A DNA stretch of 33,604 nucleotides from Halanaerobium sp. (GCA_003070825.1 QBLP01000003.1:1-33604), one strand, 5' to 3'; positions 24,799 through 33,504 are shown, counted from the stretch's first letter. Program-made: numbers and translations. The notes: generated from the letters alone by a model not told the origin.

Positions 24799-25809
24799 AT
24801 GCTTAAAGTTTTAATCTGTGATGATTCTGCTTTTATGCGGAAAATATTTTCAGATACTATTGAAAAAGACGCAGAGCTAAAAGTTGCAGCAACCGCTTAT
24901 AACGGCCAGGATGCCCTCCGTAAATTGAAAAAAATAGATGTGGACCTTTTGATGCTTGATGTTGAGATGCCGAAACTGAATGGGCTTGAAACTTTAGAGA
25001 TTGTTAAAGACAAATACCCTGAGATTCCGGTAATTATGGTCAGTGCCCTTGATAACCGCGAAACAGTATTTAGGGCCCTGGAACTGGGAGCTTTTGACTT
25101 CATCCCCAAACCTTCAGGTTCGATTTCTTTAAATATTGACTCGATCAAAGAAGAACTGCTGCGTAAGTTAAAGGCAGCTGCTGATTCAAATGGTAGGCTT
25201 AAAAATAGAAAGCACCGCAAAAAGTCTATTAAAAAAAGCAGCGACTTTCCAATTGTGGCGGTAGGCTCATCTTCCGGCGGACCGCGGGCTTTAAATAAAC
25301 TTTTTGCTGATATTGGCGAAAACTCTGCTGCCGCTTTTGTGATTGTTCAGCATATGCCGGCCGGTTTTACAGAGACCTTAGCCGAGAGATTAAACAATAT
25401 CTCCGGACTTGAAATTAAGGAAGCTGCAGAAGGTGACCGTCTCCAGCCAGGCCACGGACTTTTAGCCCCGGGAGATTACCATTTAGAAATTGACGAGCAG
25501 GGCCGGGTGCGGCTGAATCAGAAAGAAAGACTGCACGGTGTTCGCCCCTGTGTTGACTATATGATGAAGAGTCTTGCCGATCACTTCAGTGGTGAGAGGC
25601 TCTTAGGAGTTATTCTGACCGGAATGGGTCACGATGGGGCTGAAGGAATGTCGGCGATTGTAAATAATGGTGGATATGGTATAATAGAGTCTAAAGAGAC
25701 TGCACTGGTTTATGGTATGCCTTCAGCTGCAGCAAAGGCTGACGCCTATCATGAAATCAAGAGAATAGATGAAATTGGCAGCAGAATCACAGAAATTGTG
25801 GAGGGATAA
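24799..25809 (+). CDS. cheB: Protein-glutamate methylesterase/deamidase CheB
   Basis: CheB removes methyl groups from chemoreceptor glutamates and deamidates glutamines, which resets receptor sensitivity. Residues 1-110 are the receiver domain with acidic pair 'CDDSAFMR', phospho-acceptor Asp54 in 'LMLDVEMPKLNG', and Lys in 'PKPSGS'. After a basic linker the esterase domain shows 'VAVGSSSGGPRAL' (catalytic Ser in residues 157-159), 'IVQHMPAGFTETLAERLN' (His185) and 'TGMGHDGAEGM' (Asp279), the complete triad. AAGGAGG sits eight bases before the ATG. cheR follows after six bases, so they form an operon for adaptation enzymes. Confidence 0.97.
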   Translation: MLKVLICDDSAFMRKIFSDTIEKDAELKVAATAYNGQDALRKLKKIDVDLLMLDVEMPKLNGLETLEIVKDKYPEIPVIMVSALDNRETVFRALELGAFDFIPKPSGSISLNIDSIKEELLRKLKAAADSNGRLKNRKHRKKSIKKSSDFPIVAVGSSSGGPRALNKLFADIGENSAAAFVIVQHMPAGFTETLAERLNNISGLEIKEAAEGDRLQPGHGLLAPGDYHLEIDEQGRVRLNQKERLHGVRPCVDYMMKSLADHFSGERLLGVILTGMGHDGAEGMSAIVNNGGYGIIESKETALVYGMPSAAAKADAYHEIKRIDEIGSRITEIVEG

Positions 25810-25815
25810 ATATTA

Positions 25816-26601
25816 ATGGGGATCAATTTTACAGAATTTAAGGACCAGGCAAAGGAAATTTTAAATATTGATCTGGACGGCTACAAGCTGGATCGAGTAG
25901 AGAGAAGAACTAAGAGTCTGATGCGCAGATATCAGGTGGAAGATTTTGATCAGTGCCTTGATTTGATTAAAAATGACGGTGAGTTTAAAGAGGCCTATTT
26001 AAACCACTTTACGATCAACACCTCGGAATTTTTCCGCAACCCGGAGAATTTTGAGTTTTTAAAGACAGAAGTTTTTCCAAAATTATTTGAGGATAAGAAA
26101 AAGGTTAATATCTGGAGTGCTCCCTGCTCTAACGGCTCAGAGCCCTATACACTGGCCATTATTTTAAAAGAAATGGGAGTCAGTCCAACTAAATTTAAAA
26201 TCTATGCTACAGATTTAGACCATACAATTTTAGATACTGCTCGCAAAGCAGAATACAAAGAAAATTCCTTAAAAAATGTCTCAGATAAAATTTTAGACAA
26301 ATATTTTAAGGAAAGCAGTGACGGCAAAACTTATGCCTTAAGCTCGGAAATTAAGCGGCTGGTTAATTTTGAGCAGACAGATTTAATCAACGCCCGTTTT
26401 AAAAATGACTGGGATTTAATTTTAAGCCGCAACTTTTTTATCTACCTGACTAAGGATATGAAAGACCAGCTGATTAAGAAATTCACCTCAGTTTTAAATC
26501 CGGGAGGCTACTTTTTCCTCGGCAACACTGAATATATTTTTTCACCGGAAAAATATGGGCTGGATAAGATATTTCAATCTTTTTATAAGTATGACGGATA
26601 A
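25816..26601 (+). CDS. cheR: Chemoreceptor glutamate methyltransferase CheR
   Basis: CheR methylates glutamates of chemoreceptors using S-adenosylmethionine and so opposes CheB. The small N-terminal helical domain (about residues 1-70) has 'YKLDRVERRTKSLMRRYQV' and 'HFTINTSEFFRNPENFEFL'. The methyltransferase domain contains 'VNIWSAPCSNGSEPYTLAI', the SAM-binding loop, then 'IYATDLDHTILDTAR', 'LILSRNFFIYL', and the ending 'PGGYFFLGNTEYIF'. Length (261) is normal. It begins six bases after the cheB stop and is followed by a strong terminator. Confidence 0.97.
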   Translation: MGINFTEFKDQAKEILNIDLDGYKLDRVERRTKSLMRRYQVEDFDQCLDLIKNDGEFKEAYLNHFTINTSEFFRNPENFEFLKTEVFPKLFEDKKKVNIWSAPCSNGSEPYTLAIILKEMGVSPTKFKIYATDLDHTILDTARKAEYKENSLKNVSDKILDKYFKESSDGKTYALSSEIKRLVNFEQTDLINARFKNDWDLILSRNFFIYLTKDMKDQLIKKFTSVLNPGGYFFLGNTEYIFSPEKYGLDKIFQSFYKYDG

Positions 26602-26622
26602 TTAAATATTTTAGTTTAACTT

Positions 26623-26645
26623 AATCGCCCTCAGGGGCGATTTTT
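26623..26645 (+). terminator. Intrinsic terminator of cheB-cheR
   Basis: AATCGCCC and GGGCGATT form an 8-bp stem with loop TCAG, followed on the plus strand by TTTCTTTT. Confidence 0.9.
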
Positions 26646-26652
26646 CTTTTGC

Positions 26653-26701
26653 TTGTAATTGTTTAGATTTAGATGTATAATTATAAGTAGATAGATGTAT
26701 A
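26653..26701 (+). promoter_or_regulatory. Promoter and direct-repeat operator of the RHH/PIN pair
   Basis: TTGTAA, exactly 17 bases, then a perfect TATAAT (26676-26681) make a good promoter. The nonamer AGATGTATA occurs at 26671-26679, overlapping the -10, and again at 26693-26701, exactly 22 bp later, near the expected transcription start. Two copies on the same DNA face would suit binding of ribbon-helix-helix antitoxin dimers, which usually repress their own operons. Confidence 0.6.
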
Positions 26702-26728
26702 TGTATATTTTTATTAGAGGTGATAAAT

Positions 26729-26992
26729 ATGAGTAAAAAAAAAGAAAGACTTCAGTTTTATATTGATCAGGAGGCAAATGAAAAGCTGGGAATAATTTCT
26801 GAAAAGCTGGGTGTTTCCAAAGCATCTCTGGTTCGAGAGGGTGTCAACAAAATTTTAAAAGAAAAGCTGCCCTTAGAAAAAGATTCCGCCTATGAACTGA
26901 TAGGTTTAATCGATGAAGAGCTTAGTAATAGTGATATTGCGAGAAATCATGATCAATATTTATATGGCGAAAAGACGATTGCTGATGAATAA
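26729..26992 (+). CDS. Ribbon-helix-helix antitoxin
   Basis: This short protein of 87 residues starts with 'KERLQFYIDQEANEKLGIISEKLGVSKASLVREGVNKIL', the strand-helix-helix pattern of MetJ/Arc/CopG-type DNA-binding proteins. An acidic C-terminal tail ('ELIGLIDEELSNSDIARNHDQYL') is of the kind that wraps a PIN toxin. I use the ATG three codons inside the track ORF because AGAGGTGA lies six bases before it. Its end overlaps the PIN gene. Confidence 0.88.
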   Translation: MSKKKERLQFYIDQEANEKLGIISEKLGVSKASLVREGVNKILKEKLPLEKDSAYELIGLIDEELSNSDIARNHDQYLYGEKTIADE

Positions 26993-27425
26993 ATCAAATC
27001 CATTTTTAGAACTTAAAAATAAGTCTGTTTTCGTGGACACCAGTGCCTGGTTTGCTCTCTTAAATAAAAAAGAGCAGGAGCATGCAAAGATAAAAGAAAT
27101 TTATCAGGCTCTTTTAGAAAATAATAATACCTTAATCATTTCCAATCAGGTGCTTGGAGAAACTTTTACTCTGCTTAGATATAGAATCAAAAACAATGAG
27201 CCACCTTTTAAATTTATTGAGCTAATTAACAAATCAATGATGATCAAAAAAGTCTTTGTTGAAGAAAAATTTGAAAAAGAAGCTCTAAAAATACTTAAAG
27301 ACTATCAAGATCAGAAATTCAGTTATGTTGATGCTACTTCTTTTGCAGTTATGAATGGACTTGAGCTTAAATACGCTCTAAGTTTAGATACTCATTTTGC
27401 AGCTGCAGGATTTATTATACCTTAA
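26985..27425 (+). CDS. PIN-domain ribonuclease toxin
   Basis: The protein is a PIN-fold metal-dependent RNase, the toxin class of VapC-like systems. Its acidic active site can be read in order: Asp18 in 'SVFVDTSAWFAL', Glu in 'NQVLGETFTLLRYR', Asp in 'FSYVDATSFAVM' and Asp in 'ALSLDTHFAAAGF'. I place the start at the ATG (MNKSNP) inside the last codons of the antitoxin gene, which gives 146 residues and an eight-base overlap; the track's earlier start would add 24 residues unlike a PIN domain. A terminator follows. Confidence 0.9.
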   Translation: MNKSNPFLELKNKSVFVDTSAWFALLNKKEQEHAKIKEIYQALLENNNTLIISNQVLGETFTLLRYRIKNNEPPFKFIELINKSMMIKKVFVEEKFEKEALKILKDYQDQKFSYVDATSFAVMNGLELKYALSLDTHFAAAGFIIP

Positions 27426-27431
27426 AAAAGC

Positions 27432-27468
27432 AAAGCCAGCCCCTACACTTAGGGGACTGGCTTTTTTT
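27432..27468 (+). terminator. Intrinsic terminator, probably bidirectional
   Basis: AAAGCCAG-CCCCTA pairs with TAGGGG-CTGGCTTT around a four-base loop, with one bulge. Seven T follow on the plus strand. A T-rich run on the other strand could also stop the convergent dehydrogenase transcript. Confidence 0.9.
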
Positions 27469-27510
27469 AAATTCCTCGGAGGGAGAAATTTTATTAACTT
27501 TTAATTTAAA

Positions 27511-28620
27511 CTAATTGACTTCTGCCTCTACCTTCTTCATAGCCTTAATAATCATCTCTTCTGTAACTTTAATCGGCATTTTTAGCATTACTGTATCGTT
27601 AACCGATTTGGCCGCTGTTTTTTCAAGATTTTCTTCAGTAAAGGGCAGTCCCAGACCTTTAAATGAGGGAACCAACCCCAGCTGACTAAAGAAGTCAATT
27701 ACATCATCTATATATTCCTGCGATTTTTCTTCTAAATAGAGCTGGACAATAATTCCATAACCAACTTTTAAACCATGTAAAAGTTCATGTGATTCGGGAA
27801 TTGCGGTCATGCCATTGTGAATACCGTGGGCTGCTGCTCCCCGGGAGGTATTCTGGCCCAGGCTCTGAATAATTGTAGTCAGATAAATATTTAAATCAAT
27901 AACTTCTTTTAGCTCTGGACCCAGTTCATTATTTTCACACTGCTCAACAGCTGTAATCGCCTCAGTCCGCATCTTATTATATAAAATTTCTGCCAGATTC
28001 ATAGCGACTACTGTTTCCAGACTGGGATCTTCTATTCCACTGGCTACAGCCTTACCCTCATACCACTTGGCAAGAGAGTCTAAAATACCAGATTTTAGAT
28101 ATTTGGCCGGTGCTTCCGCTATAATCTCAGGGTCAACCATTACCAGGCGGGGGTTTTGAGTCATAAAATAATCCCGCTCAAACTGGCCGTCCTCTGTATA
28201 AATCACGGCAAAGGCTGAACCAGCAGCACAGGTAGCTGCAATTGTCGGCACTGCTGCCACCGGGAGGCGCAGATCTTCGGCAGCTGCTTTGGCAGTATCG
28301 ATTGCCTTTCCTCCCCCGACCCCAATGATCAGATCGGCATTCATCTTCTCTGCTTTTTCTTTTATAATCTCCATATTTGACTGGGAAACTTCACCTTTAA
28401 AAACATTTTTCTCCCAGTAAATTCCGTATTCATCTAAAGACTCAGTTAGTTCATTTTCTGCAGCTTTAAGTGCTCGCACACCACCACTGATTAAAACTCT
28501 TTCTCCCCATTCACTGACATAGGCTCCGGCCTTCTTTAAAATACCTTTTTCGTTGATATACTGAGCCGGTGCAGCCTGCAGATAAGCAGTCTGGGGGTCT
28601 AAGTGAACTTTGTTAGCCAT
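27511..28620 (-). CDS. Iron-containing (GldA-like) alcohol dehydrogenase
   Basis: The protein is of the glycerol-dehydrogenase branch of group III metal-dependent dehydrogenases. NAD is bound near 'ADLIIGVGGGKAIDTAKA' (about residue 97) and 'VPTIAATCAAGSAFAVIY'. The metal ligands are Asp in 'SGILDSLAKWYEG', His in 'AAAHGIHNGM' and His in 'ESHELLHGLKVGYG'. The ATG used (MANKVH) follows AGGTG at six bases; the track's GTG lies within that ribosome site. It is the last gene of the TRAP/dehydratase operon, so it probably oxidises or reduces a sugar-acid-derived intermediate rather than glycerol. The true substrate cannot be told from the sequence. Confidence 0.9.
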   Translation of the reverse strand: MANKVHLDPQTAYLQAAPAQYINEKGILKKAGAYVSEWGERVLISGGVRALKAAENELTESLDEYGIYWEKNVFKGEVSQSNMEIIKEKAEKMNADLIIGVGGGKAIDTAKAAAEDLRLPVAAVPTIAATCAAGSAFAVIYTEDGQFERDYFMTQNPRLVMVDPEIIAEAPAKYLKSGILDSLAKWYEGKAVASGIEDPSLETVVAMNLAEILYNKMRTEAITAVEQCENNELGPELKEVIDLNIYLTTIIQSLGQNTSRGAAAHGIHNGMTAIPESHELLHGLKVGYGIIVQLYLEEKSQEYIDDVIDFFSQLGLVPSFKGLGLPFTEENLEKTAAKSVNDTVMLKMPIKVTEEMIIKAMKKVEAEVN

Positions 28621-28687
28621 ATTTTTCACCTCATTTTTAAAATTATTGCCTTTAAATTTAATAATTTATTTTTAAGCTAGCTATGAA

Positions 28688-30409
28688 TTATTCCAGACCG
28701 ATATAAGCTCCTTTTGCAGCCGGTACAGCATGGCGGACATATAAGCCTAAAGTACCCCGGTTAAATTTAGGCTCAGGCTGCTGCCACTTTTCTCTTCTGG
28801 CAGCCAGGATTTCATCTATTTCTGCCTCAGTTTTTTCTTCGCCGGCTATACCGATTACATTTAACTTCCGCTCCGGAATATTGATTTCTAAAAGATCTCC
28901 ATCTTCAACCAGTGCTATTGGACCACCATCAACTGCTTCGGGTGAAACATGCCCAATTGCCGGCCCGCGGGTGGCACCGGAGTAGCGGCCATCTGTAATT
29001 AAAGCTGTCGAAGTATTTAAAACTTCATCTGAAGCTATGGCCTCACTGGTGTAAAACATTTCGGGCATTCCGCTTCCCTTTGGTCCTTCATAACGGATGA
29101 TTACTGCATCACCGGAGACAATTTCTCCAGATAAAACAGCCTCTAAGGCCTCTTCTTCTGTATCAAAAGCCTTTACCCGACCGACAAACTCGTGCATTTC
29201 TGGCTCAACTGCTGAATGTTTAACAACCGCACCCATCGGGGCCAGATTACCTTTTAGAATTGCCACCGAGCCTTCTTGATTTAGAGGGACAGCAGCAGGA
29301 TAAATCACATCATCCGGCAGGTTGGCAGGAGCTTCACTTTCCATATATTTTAGATAACTATCAAATTTTTCAAGTTCTGCAAGATTCTCAGCCAGAGTTT
29401 TTCCGGTTACTGTCAGCTGATCTAAATGCAGATAATCTTTAAGTTCCTTCATTACTGCCGGCAGTCCACCTGCATACCAGAAATAATGGGTCGGATACTG
29501 ACCGCTTGTTTTAACATTGGCGATAAAGGGTACTCGGCGGTGAATTTCATCAAATTCATCCAGCTCAATTTCGATACCATACTCATGGGCGATAGCCGGC
29601 AGGTGGAGCAGGGCATTGGTCGAGCCGCCGATAGCTGCATGGATCATTATCGCATTTTCGAATGACTTGCGGGTAATAATATCTGAGGGTTTTAAACCTT
29701 TTTTAACCAGTTCAATTAGATAATGGCCTGACTCTTTTGTCATCGCTTCTAAAGCAGGGCTGGTAGAAGGAACTAAAGCTGCCCCGGGAAGTGCAAGCCC
29801 CAGAGCTTCTGCCATCAGCTGCATTGTGGAAGCTGTACCCATAAACTGACAGGCACCACAGCTTGGGCAGGCAGAGTACTGATACTGTTTAAATTCCTCT
29901 TCTGTAATCTCACCCCGCTGCAGTTCGGCAGAATAGGTACCGATCATTTCCAGGGTTAAGCCGTCAGGCCCCGGAGCCATCGAGCCACCCGGAATGTGCA
30001 CAGCCGGTAAATCAAGGCGCATGATTGACATCAGATGAGCAGGCACCGATTTATCACAGCTGGAAAATAAGGCAATTCCATCATAAGGTGCTGCCATCGC
30101 CTGAATCTCAACCATATTGGCGATCATTTCTCTGGAAACAAGGGAATAATTCATCCCATCATGGCCCTGAGCTATACCATCACAGATATCTGAAGTCGTC
30201 ATTCTACTTCCCATTACTTCATTTAATTTTAATTCTTCTTTTAAGATATTTACGTATTTATCAAGATGAAAACTTCCCGGGTGGCCATTACCATATGTAT
30301 TGGCAATTACAATCTGCATCTTATCTAAGTCTTCTGCCTTCCAGTCCATTCCCATCCGCAGAGCATCAATTTCTGGTCCCTGTTTTCTAATTTCCTGACT
30401 TCTTAGCAA
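28688..30409 (-). CDS. IlvD/Edd-family dehydratase, probably for a sugar acid
   Basis: The family removes water from 2,3-dihydroxy acids, including valine precursors and aldonic acids, with an iron-sulphur cluster. Cluster cysteines are seen in 'ALFSSCDKSVPAHLM' and 'SACPSCGACQFMGTASTMQ'. The third cysteine of [2Fe-2S] members is absent: the corresponding motif is 'GHPGSFHL', close to the PGHVHL of the [4Fe-4S] E. coli IlvD. Other motifs are 'IGGSTNALLHLPAIA' and 'ITDGRYSGATRGPAIGH'. It starts at a TTG with AGGAG nine bases before. Its place behind a TRAP transporter and before a GldA-like dehydrogenase, with no ilv genes, argues for aldonate (for example gluconate-, galactonate- or xylonate-type) breakdown rather than branched-chain amino acid synthesis. 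Confidence 0.85.
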   Translation of the reverse strand: MLRSQEIRKQGPEIDALRMGMDWKAEDLDKMQIVIANTYGNGHPGSFHLDKYVNILKEELKLNEVMGSRMTTSDICDGIAQGHDGMNYSLVSREMIANMVEIQAMAAPYDGIALFSSCDKSVPAHLMSIMRLDLPAVHIPGGSMAPGPDGLTLEMIGTYSAELQRGEITEEEFKQYQYSACPSCGACQFMGTASTMQLMAEALGLALPGAALVPSTSPALEAMTKESGHYLIELVKKGLKPSDIITRKSFENAIMIHAAIGGSTNALLHLPAIAHEYGIEIELDEFDEIHRRVPFIANVKTSGQYPTHYFWYAGGLPAVMKELKDYLHLDQLTVTGKTLAENLAELEKFDSYLKYMESEAPANLPDDVIYPAAVPLNQEGSVAILKGNLAPMGAVVKHSAVEPEMHEFVGRVKAFDTEEEALEAVLSGEIVSGDAVIIRYEGPKGSGMPEMFYTSEAIASDEVLNTSTALITDGRYSGATRGPAIGHVSPEAVDGGPIALVEDGDLLEINIPERKLNVIGIAGEEKTEAEIDEILAARREKWQQPEPKFNRGTLGLYVRHAVPAAKGAYIGLE

Positions 30410-30450
30410 TCAAACCAACTCCTTTTAAATATTTCAGCATAAATTAATTT

Positions 30451-31740
30451 TTAGCGCATTAAATTAGGAATAAACATTACCAGCTGGGGAAAAGCAATTA
30501 GTAATCCCAGCACTGCCAGCAGCGTAAATAAGAAGGGCAGTATTGATTTAACCAGGTCCTCCAGCGTGATATTAGCAACTCCAGTGGCAACATATAAAAC
30601 TGTTCCTACGGGTGGAGTAATCAGTCCAATTCCTAGGTTGATTGACATAATAACTCCAAAATAGACCGGATCAATACCAACCTGTTCCATTACCGGCAGT
30701 AAAATTGGGGCTAAAATTAACATTGCAGGAGTTAAGTCCATTACAAAACCAACTAAAAATAGTAAAACATTTGTGATTAATAAAATTCCGAGTGTAGAGT
30801 CAGTCAGATTTGTCAGCATTGTTGCCAGATTAAAGGGAACTCGAGCAACAGTTAAAAGCCAGGCAGTAACCATAGCCATTCCACATAAGAAAAGAACGAT
30901 TGCTGTTGTTTTGGCTGTGGCCAGTAAAATATCAGGCAGATCTTTAACTGTAACCTCTTTGTAAACAAATAAAGCCAGCAGAAGTGCCACAAAGGCTGCT
31001 ACGGCTCCGGCTTCAGTTGCTGTAAATACTCCACCTAAAATTCCACCTACTACTAAAAAGGGAATAGTTAAAGCAAGAGCTGCTTCCTTAAAAGTATCCC
31101 AGAGTCTTTTTAAAGTGAATTCTGCAACCTGTTCTGAATCTACAATATGACCATAATCGTGTTTTTTGGTTGTAAAATAGGTTGTGGCCATTAAAGATAG
31201 ACCAACAATTATTCCAGGAATAATTCCGGCCATAAATAACTGAGCAATGGAGGTATTAGTTATTATACCGTAAAGAATAAAAGGAATACTTGGTGGAATA
31301 ATAATTCCAATTACAGCTGAAGAAGCTGTGATAGCTGCCGAATAATCTGCCGGGTAATCCTGCTCAATCATCGGAGGAATTAAAAGCCCGCCAATGGCTG
31401 CTGTATCAGCAATTGCAGAGCCCGAGATTCCACCAAAAAACATACTGGCCAGGATATTTACATGACCCAGACCACCTGTAATATGACCAACTATTGCATC
31501 AGCAAAGTTTACCAGCCTCTTAGCAATACCACCGTGATTCATTATCTCCCCCACAAACATAAAAAATGGTATAGCTAAAAGTGGAAAACTGTTCATCCCG
31601 GAAATCATCTTAGCTGGTAGAACCATAAACTGTAAATCCATCGCACTCATGATTGCGATATTTGATAATCCCAGTGCAAAAACAACTGGAATCCCAGTCA
31701 GCACAAATAAAAATAAAGTTCCTAAAAATAACCAGAGCAT
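30451..31740 (-). CDS. dctM: TRAP transporter large permease (DctM-like)
   Basis: This 429-residue membrane protein has about 12 predicted helices. It contains family signatures such as 'LLAIPFFMFVGEIMNHGGIAKRLV', 'GGISGSAIADTAAIGGLLIPPM', 'GIIIPPSIPFILYGI', and 'LGIGLITPPVGTVLYVATG'. Driven by an ion gradient, it takes the ligand from the DctP protein into the cell. Its ATG overlaps the dctQ stop by one base (TAATG), so they are coupled. The dehydratase gene follows after 41 bases. Confidence 0.96.
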   Translation of the reverse strand: MLWLFLGTLFLFVLTGIPVVFALGLSNIAIMSAMDLQFMVLPAKMISGMNSFPLLAIPFFMFVGEIMNHGGIAKRLVNFADAIVGHITGGLGHVNILASMFFGGISGSAIADTAAIGGLLIPPMIEQDYPADYSAAITASSAVIGIIIPPSIPFILYGIITNTSIAQLFMAGIIPGIIVGLSLMATTYFTTKKHDYGHIVDSEQVAEFTLKRLWDTFKEAALALTIPFLVVGGILGGVFTATEAGAVAAFVALLLALFVYKEVTVKDLPDILLATAKTTAIVLFLCGMAMVTAWLLTVARVPFNLATMLTNLTDSTLGILLITNVLLFLVGFVMDLTPAMLILAPILLPVMEQVGIDPVYFGVIMSINLGIGLITPPVGTVLYVATGVANITLEDLVKSILPFLFTLLAVLGLLIAFPQLVMFIPNLMR

Positions 31741-32264
31741 TATTGAGCACCCCCACTTTCGTCAATTACTTCGAATTTTTCTTTTTTATCTTCTCTAAAT
31801 AAATTTATATGTTTTTTTATTTTAAATAAGTTAATGACCATCATCAGCAGTCCACTGACTGGAACTACAGAATAAACAAGAGTCATTGGAATATATAAGG
31901 CCGGTGAAACATTGGTTGCTGAAGTAGCAACAATATAACCATAATATGTTATAATAGCTAAAACTGACATAATAAAAATATCGGAAATAATACTCACGAG
32001 ATTTTGTGCTTTTGCAGACGGAATTTTGGCAATCACAAAATTTAAGCCTACATGATCATTGGTACCATAAGCCAGTACAGCACCCAAAAAAGAAATCCAG
32101 ATAAAAACAAATCGAGCCAGTTCATCTGCCCAGCCCAGAGAGTTATTTAAAACAAAACGGCTGAAAACATTGGATCCTACTATTACAAACATTGTAATAG
32201 TTAAAGCAATCAGAATAAATTTATAAAAACCAAAAAATATCTTAAAAAGTTTACTATCCTTCAT
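31740..32264 (-). CDS. dctQ: TRAP transporter small permease (DctQ-like)
   Basis: This 174-residue protein with four predicted membrane helices carries the typical DctQ pattern: 'NNSLGWADELARFVFIWISFLGAVLAYGTNDHVGLNFV' after the first helix, and 'LVYSVVPVSGLLMMVINLF' at the last. It forms the membrane part with DctM. GGGGGAAG precedes the ATG. A perfect 13-bp stem-loop separates it from dctP. Confidence 0.93.
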   Translation of the reverse strand: MKDSKLFKIFFGFYKFILIALTITMFVIVGSNVFSRFVLNNSLGWADELARFVFIWISFLGAVLAYGTNDHVGLNFVIAKIPSAKAQNLVSIISDIFIMSVLAIITYYGYIVATSATNVSPALYIPMTLVYSVVPVSGLLMMVINLFKIKKHINLFREDKKEKFEVIDESGGAQ

Positions 32265-32290
32265 ATCTTCTTCCCCCCAAAGTTTATATT

Positions 32291-32320
32291 AAATAAGAGG
32301 GGATTTTTCCCCTCTTATTT
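32291..32320 (-). terminator. Stem-loop between dctP and dctQ
   Basis: AAATAAGAGGGGA and TCCCCTCTTATTT pair perfectly over 13 bp with a four-base loop. On the minus strand it is followed by AATATAAAC, with no long T run. It may protect dctP mRNA and lower expression of the permeases. Confidence 0.65.
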
Positions 32321-32350
32321 ATATATTCTGTTGAATTTCAGTCCTCTTAA

Positions 32351-33358
32351 TTACTGCTGAGCCTGAAATTCCTTAACCTGCTGCTGTACAGATTCTACTA
32401 AATCTGCACCAATTTCTTCTTTAAACTGATCATATACAGGCTGAACTGCTTCCTGGAATTCTGCTTTCTGCTCAGGAGTTAGAATAGTTACTTCCATAAC
32501 ATCTTTTAACTCTTCTAAGTATTCAGCATTCATAGCTCTATTAGTTCTTCTGTTGTGGTGCTTTGCTTCTATAGCTGCAACTTTAACTACCTGTTGTAAA
32601 TCTGTAGGCAGCTTGTCATAGAACTGCTTGGAAATCATTAAAACAAATGGAGAATATACGTGACCTGTGTCTGTTGTATAGTCCTGAACTTCATAGAAGT
32701 TCTGTAAGTAAATTGTACCCCATGGGTTTTCCTGACCGTCTACAACACCCTGCTGCATAGCTGAGAATAATTCACCAAATGCCATAGGTGTAGGGTTAGC
32801 TCCCATTTCTTCCCAGGCAGCTAAGTGCATAGGATTTTCCATAGTTCTAACTTTTAAACCCTCAACATCTTCAGGAGATTCAACAGGTCTTACACTATTT
32901 GTTAACTGACGGTATCCATTTTCCCAGTAAGCTAAGCCGACAATACCTTCATCTTCTAACTGCTTTAACAGATCCTGACCAACTGGTCCGTCAAGCACAT
33001 AATCTGCCGCTTCGTGAGTTGGGAATAAGAAAGGCAGGTCAAATACTTTAAAACCATTTACAAAAGGAGCAATTGGAGCAGTAGATGGACAGGTCATCTG
33101 CTGAGTACCCATCTGCAGTGCTTCCATCATTTCTCTATCGTCACCAAGCTGACTGGAGTGATAAAGATTAACTTTAATTTCGCCGTTACTTCTTTCTTCA
33201 ACTAACTTTTTAAAGTATTCCAGTGACTTATACTGGGCTGACTTGTCATTAAGACCGATACCAGCGTTAATTGTGTATTCCTGGGCAAATGAACTGGCAG
33301 TAAAGGTTAAGACTAATAAAAGAGCAAGTGATAAACTAAACATTAATTTTTTTCTCAA
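32351..33358 (-). CDS. dctP: TRAP transporter substrate-binding protein (DctP-like)
   Basis: A signal peptide ends near residue 25 ('TASSFAQEY'). The mature part has the DctP fold: 'LYHSSQLGDDREMMEALQMG', 'FKVFDLPFLFP', and the ligand motif 'LKVRTMENPMHLAAWEEMGANP', whose Arg normally grips the carboxylate of the ligand. 'MAFGELFSAMQQGVVDGQENP' follows. The ligand should therefore be a carboxylate, consistent with a sugar acid. It starts at a TTG eight bases after AGGGGG. It is the first gene of the operon, preceded by about 190 bases with a promoter-like site. Confidence 0.95.
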   Translation of the reverse strand: MRKKLMFSLSLALLLVLTFTASSFAQEYTINAGIGLNDKSAQYKSLEYFKKLVEERSNGEIKVNLYHSSQLGDDREMMEALQMGTQQMTCPSTAPIAPFVNGFKVFDLPFLFPTHEAADYVLDGPVGQDLLKQLEDEGIVGLAYWENGYRQLTNSVRPVESPEDVEGLKVRTMENPMHLAAWEEMGANPTPMAFGELFSAMQQGVVDGQENPWGTIYLQNFYEVQDYTTDTGHVYSPFVLMISKQFYDKLPTDLQQVVKVAAIEAKHHNRRTNRAMNAEYLEELKDVMEVTILTPEQKAEFQEAVQPVYDQFKEEIGADLVESVQQQVKEFQAQQ

Positions 33359-33504
33359 GATAATTTCCCCCTAAATAGTTTGTTGTTATTTTTTAATAAT
33401 TTTTAATTCTAATTGATTCCAAAATGCTAATTTTATTAATCTGTGATTTTCATTATTCAAAATTTAACTCCCTTATTTTCGCACCACCTCCATCATTTTA
33501 TTTT

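Noticed and set aside
26631-26992. Minus-strand 64-residue ORF and the long N-terminus of the PIN ORF
   Set aside because: The first is antisense to the toxin-antitoxin promoter and gene. The second comes from reading upstream of the true ATG in the antitoxin gene.
29097-30390. Plus-strand and minor minus-strand ORFs inside the dehydratase gene
   Set aside because: They are alternative frames of a well-conserved IlvD/Edd gene.
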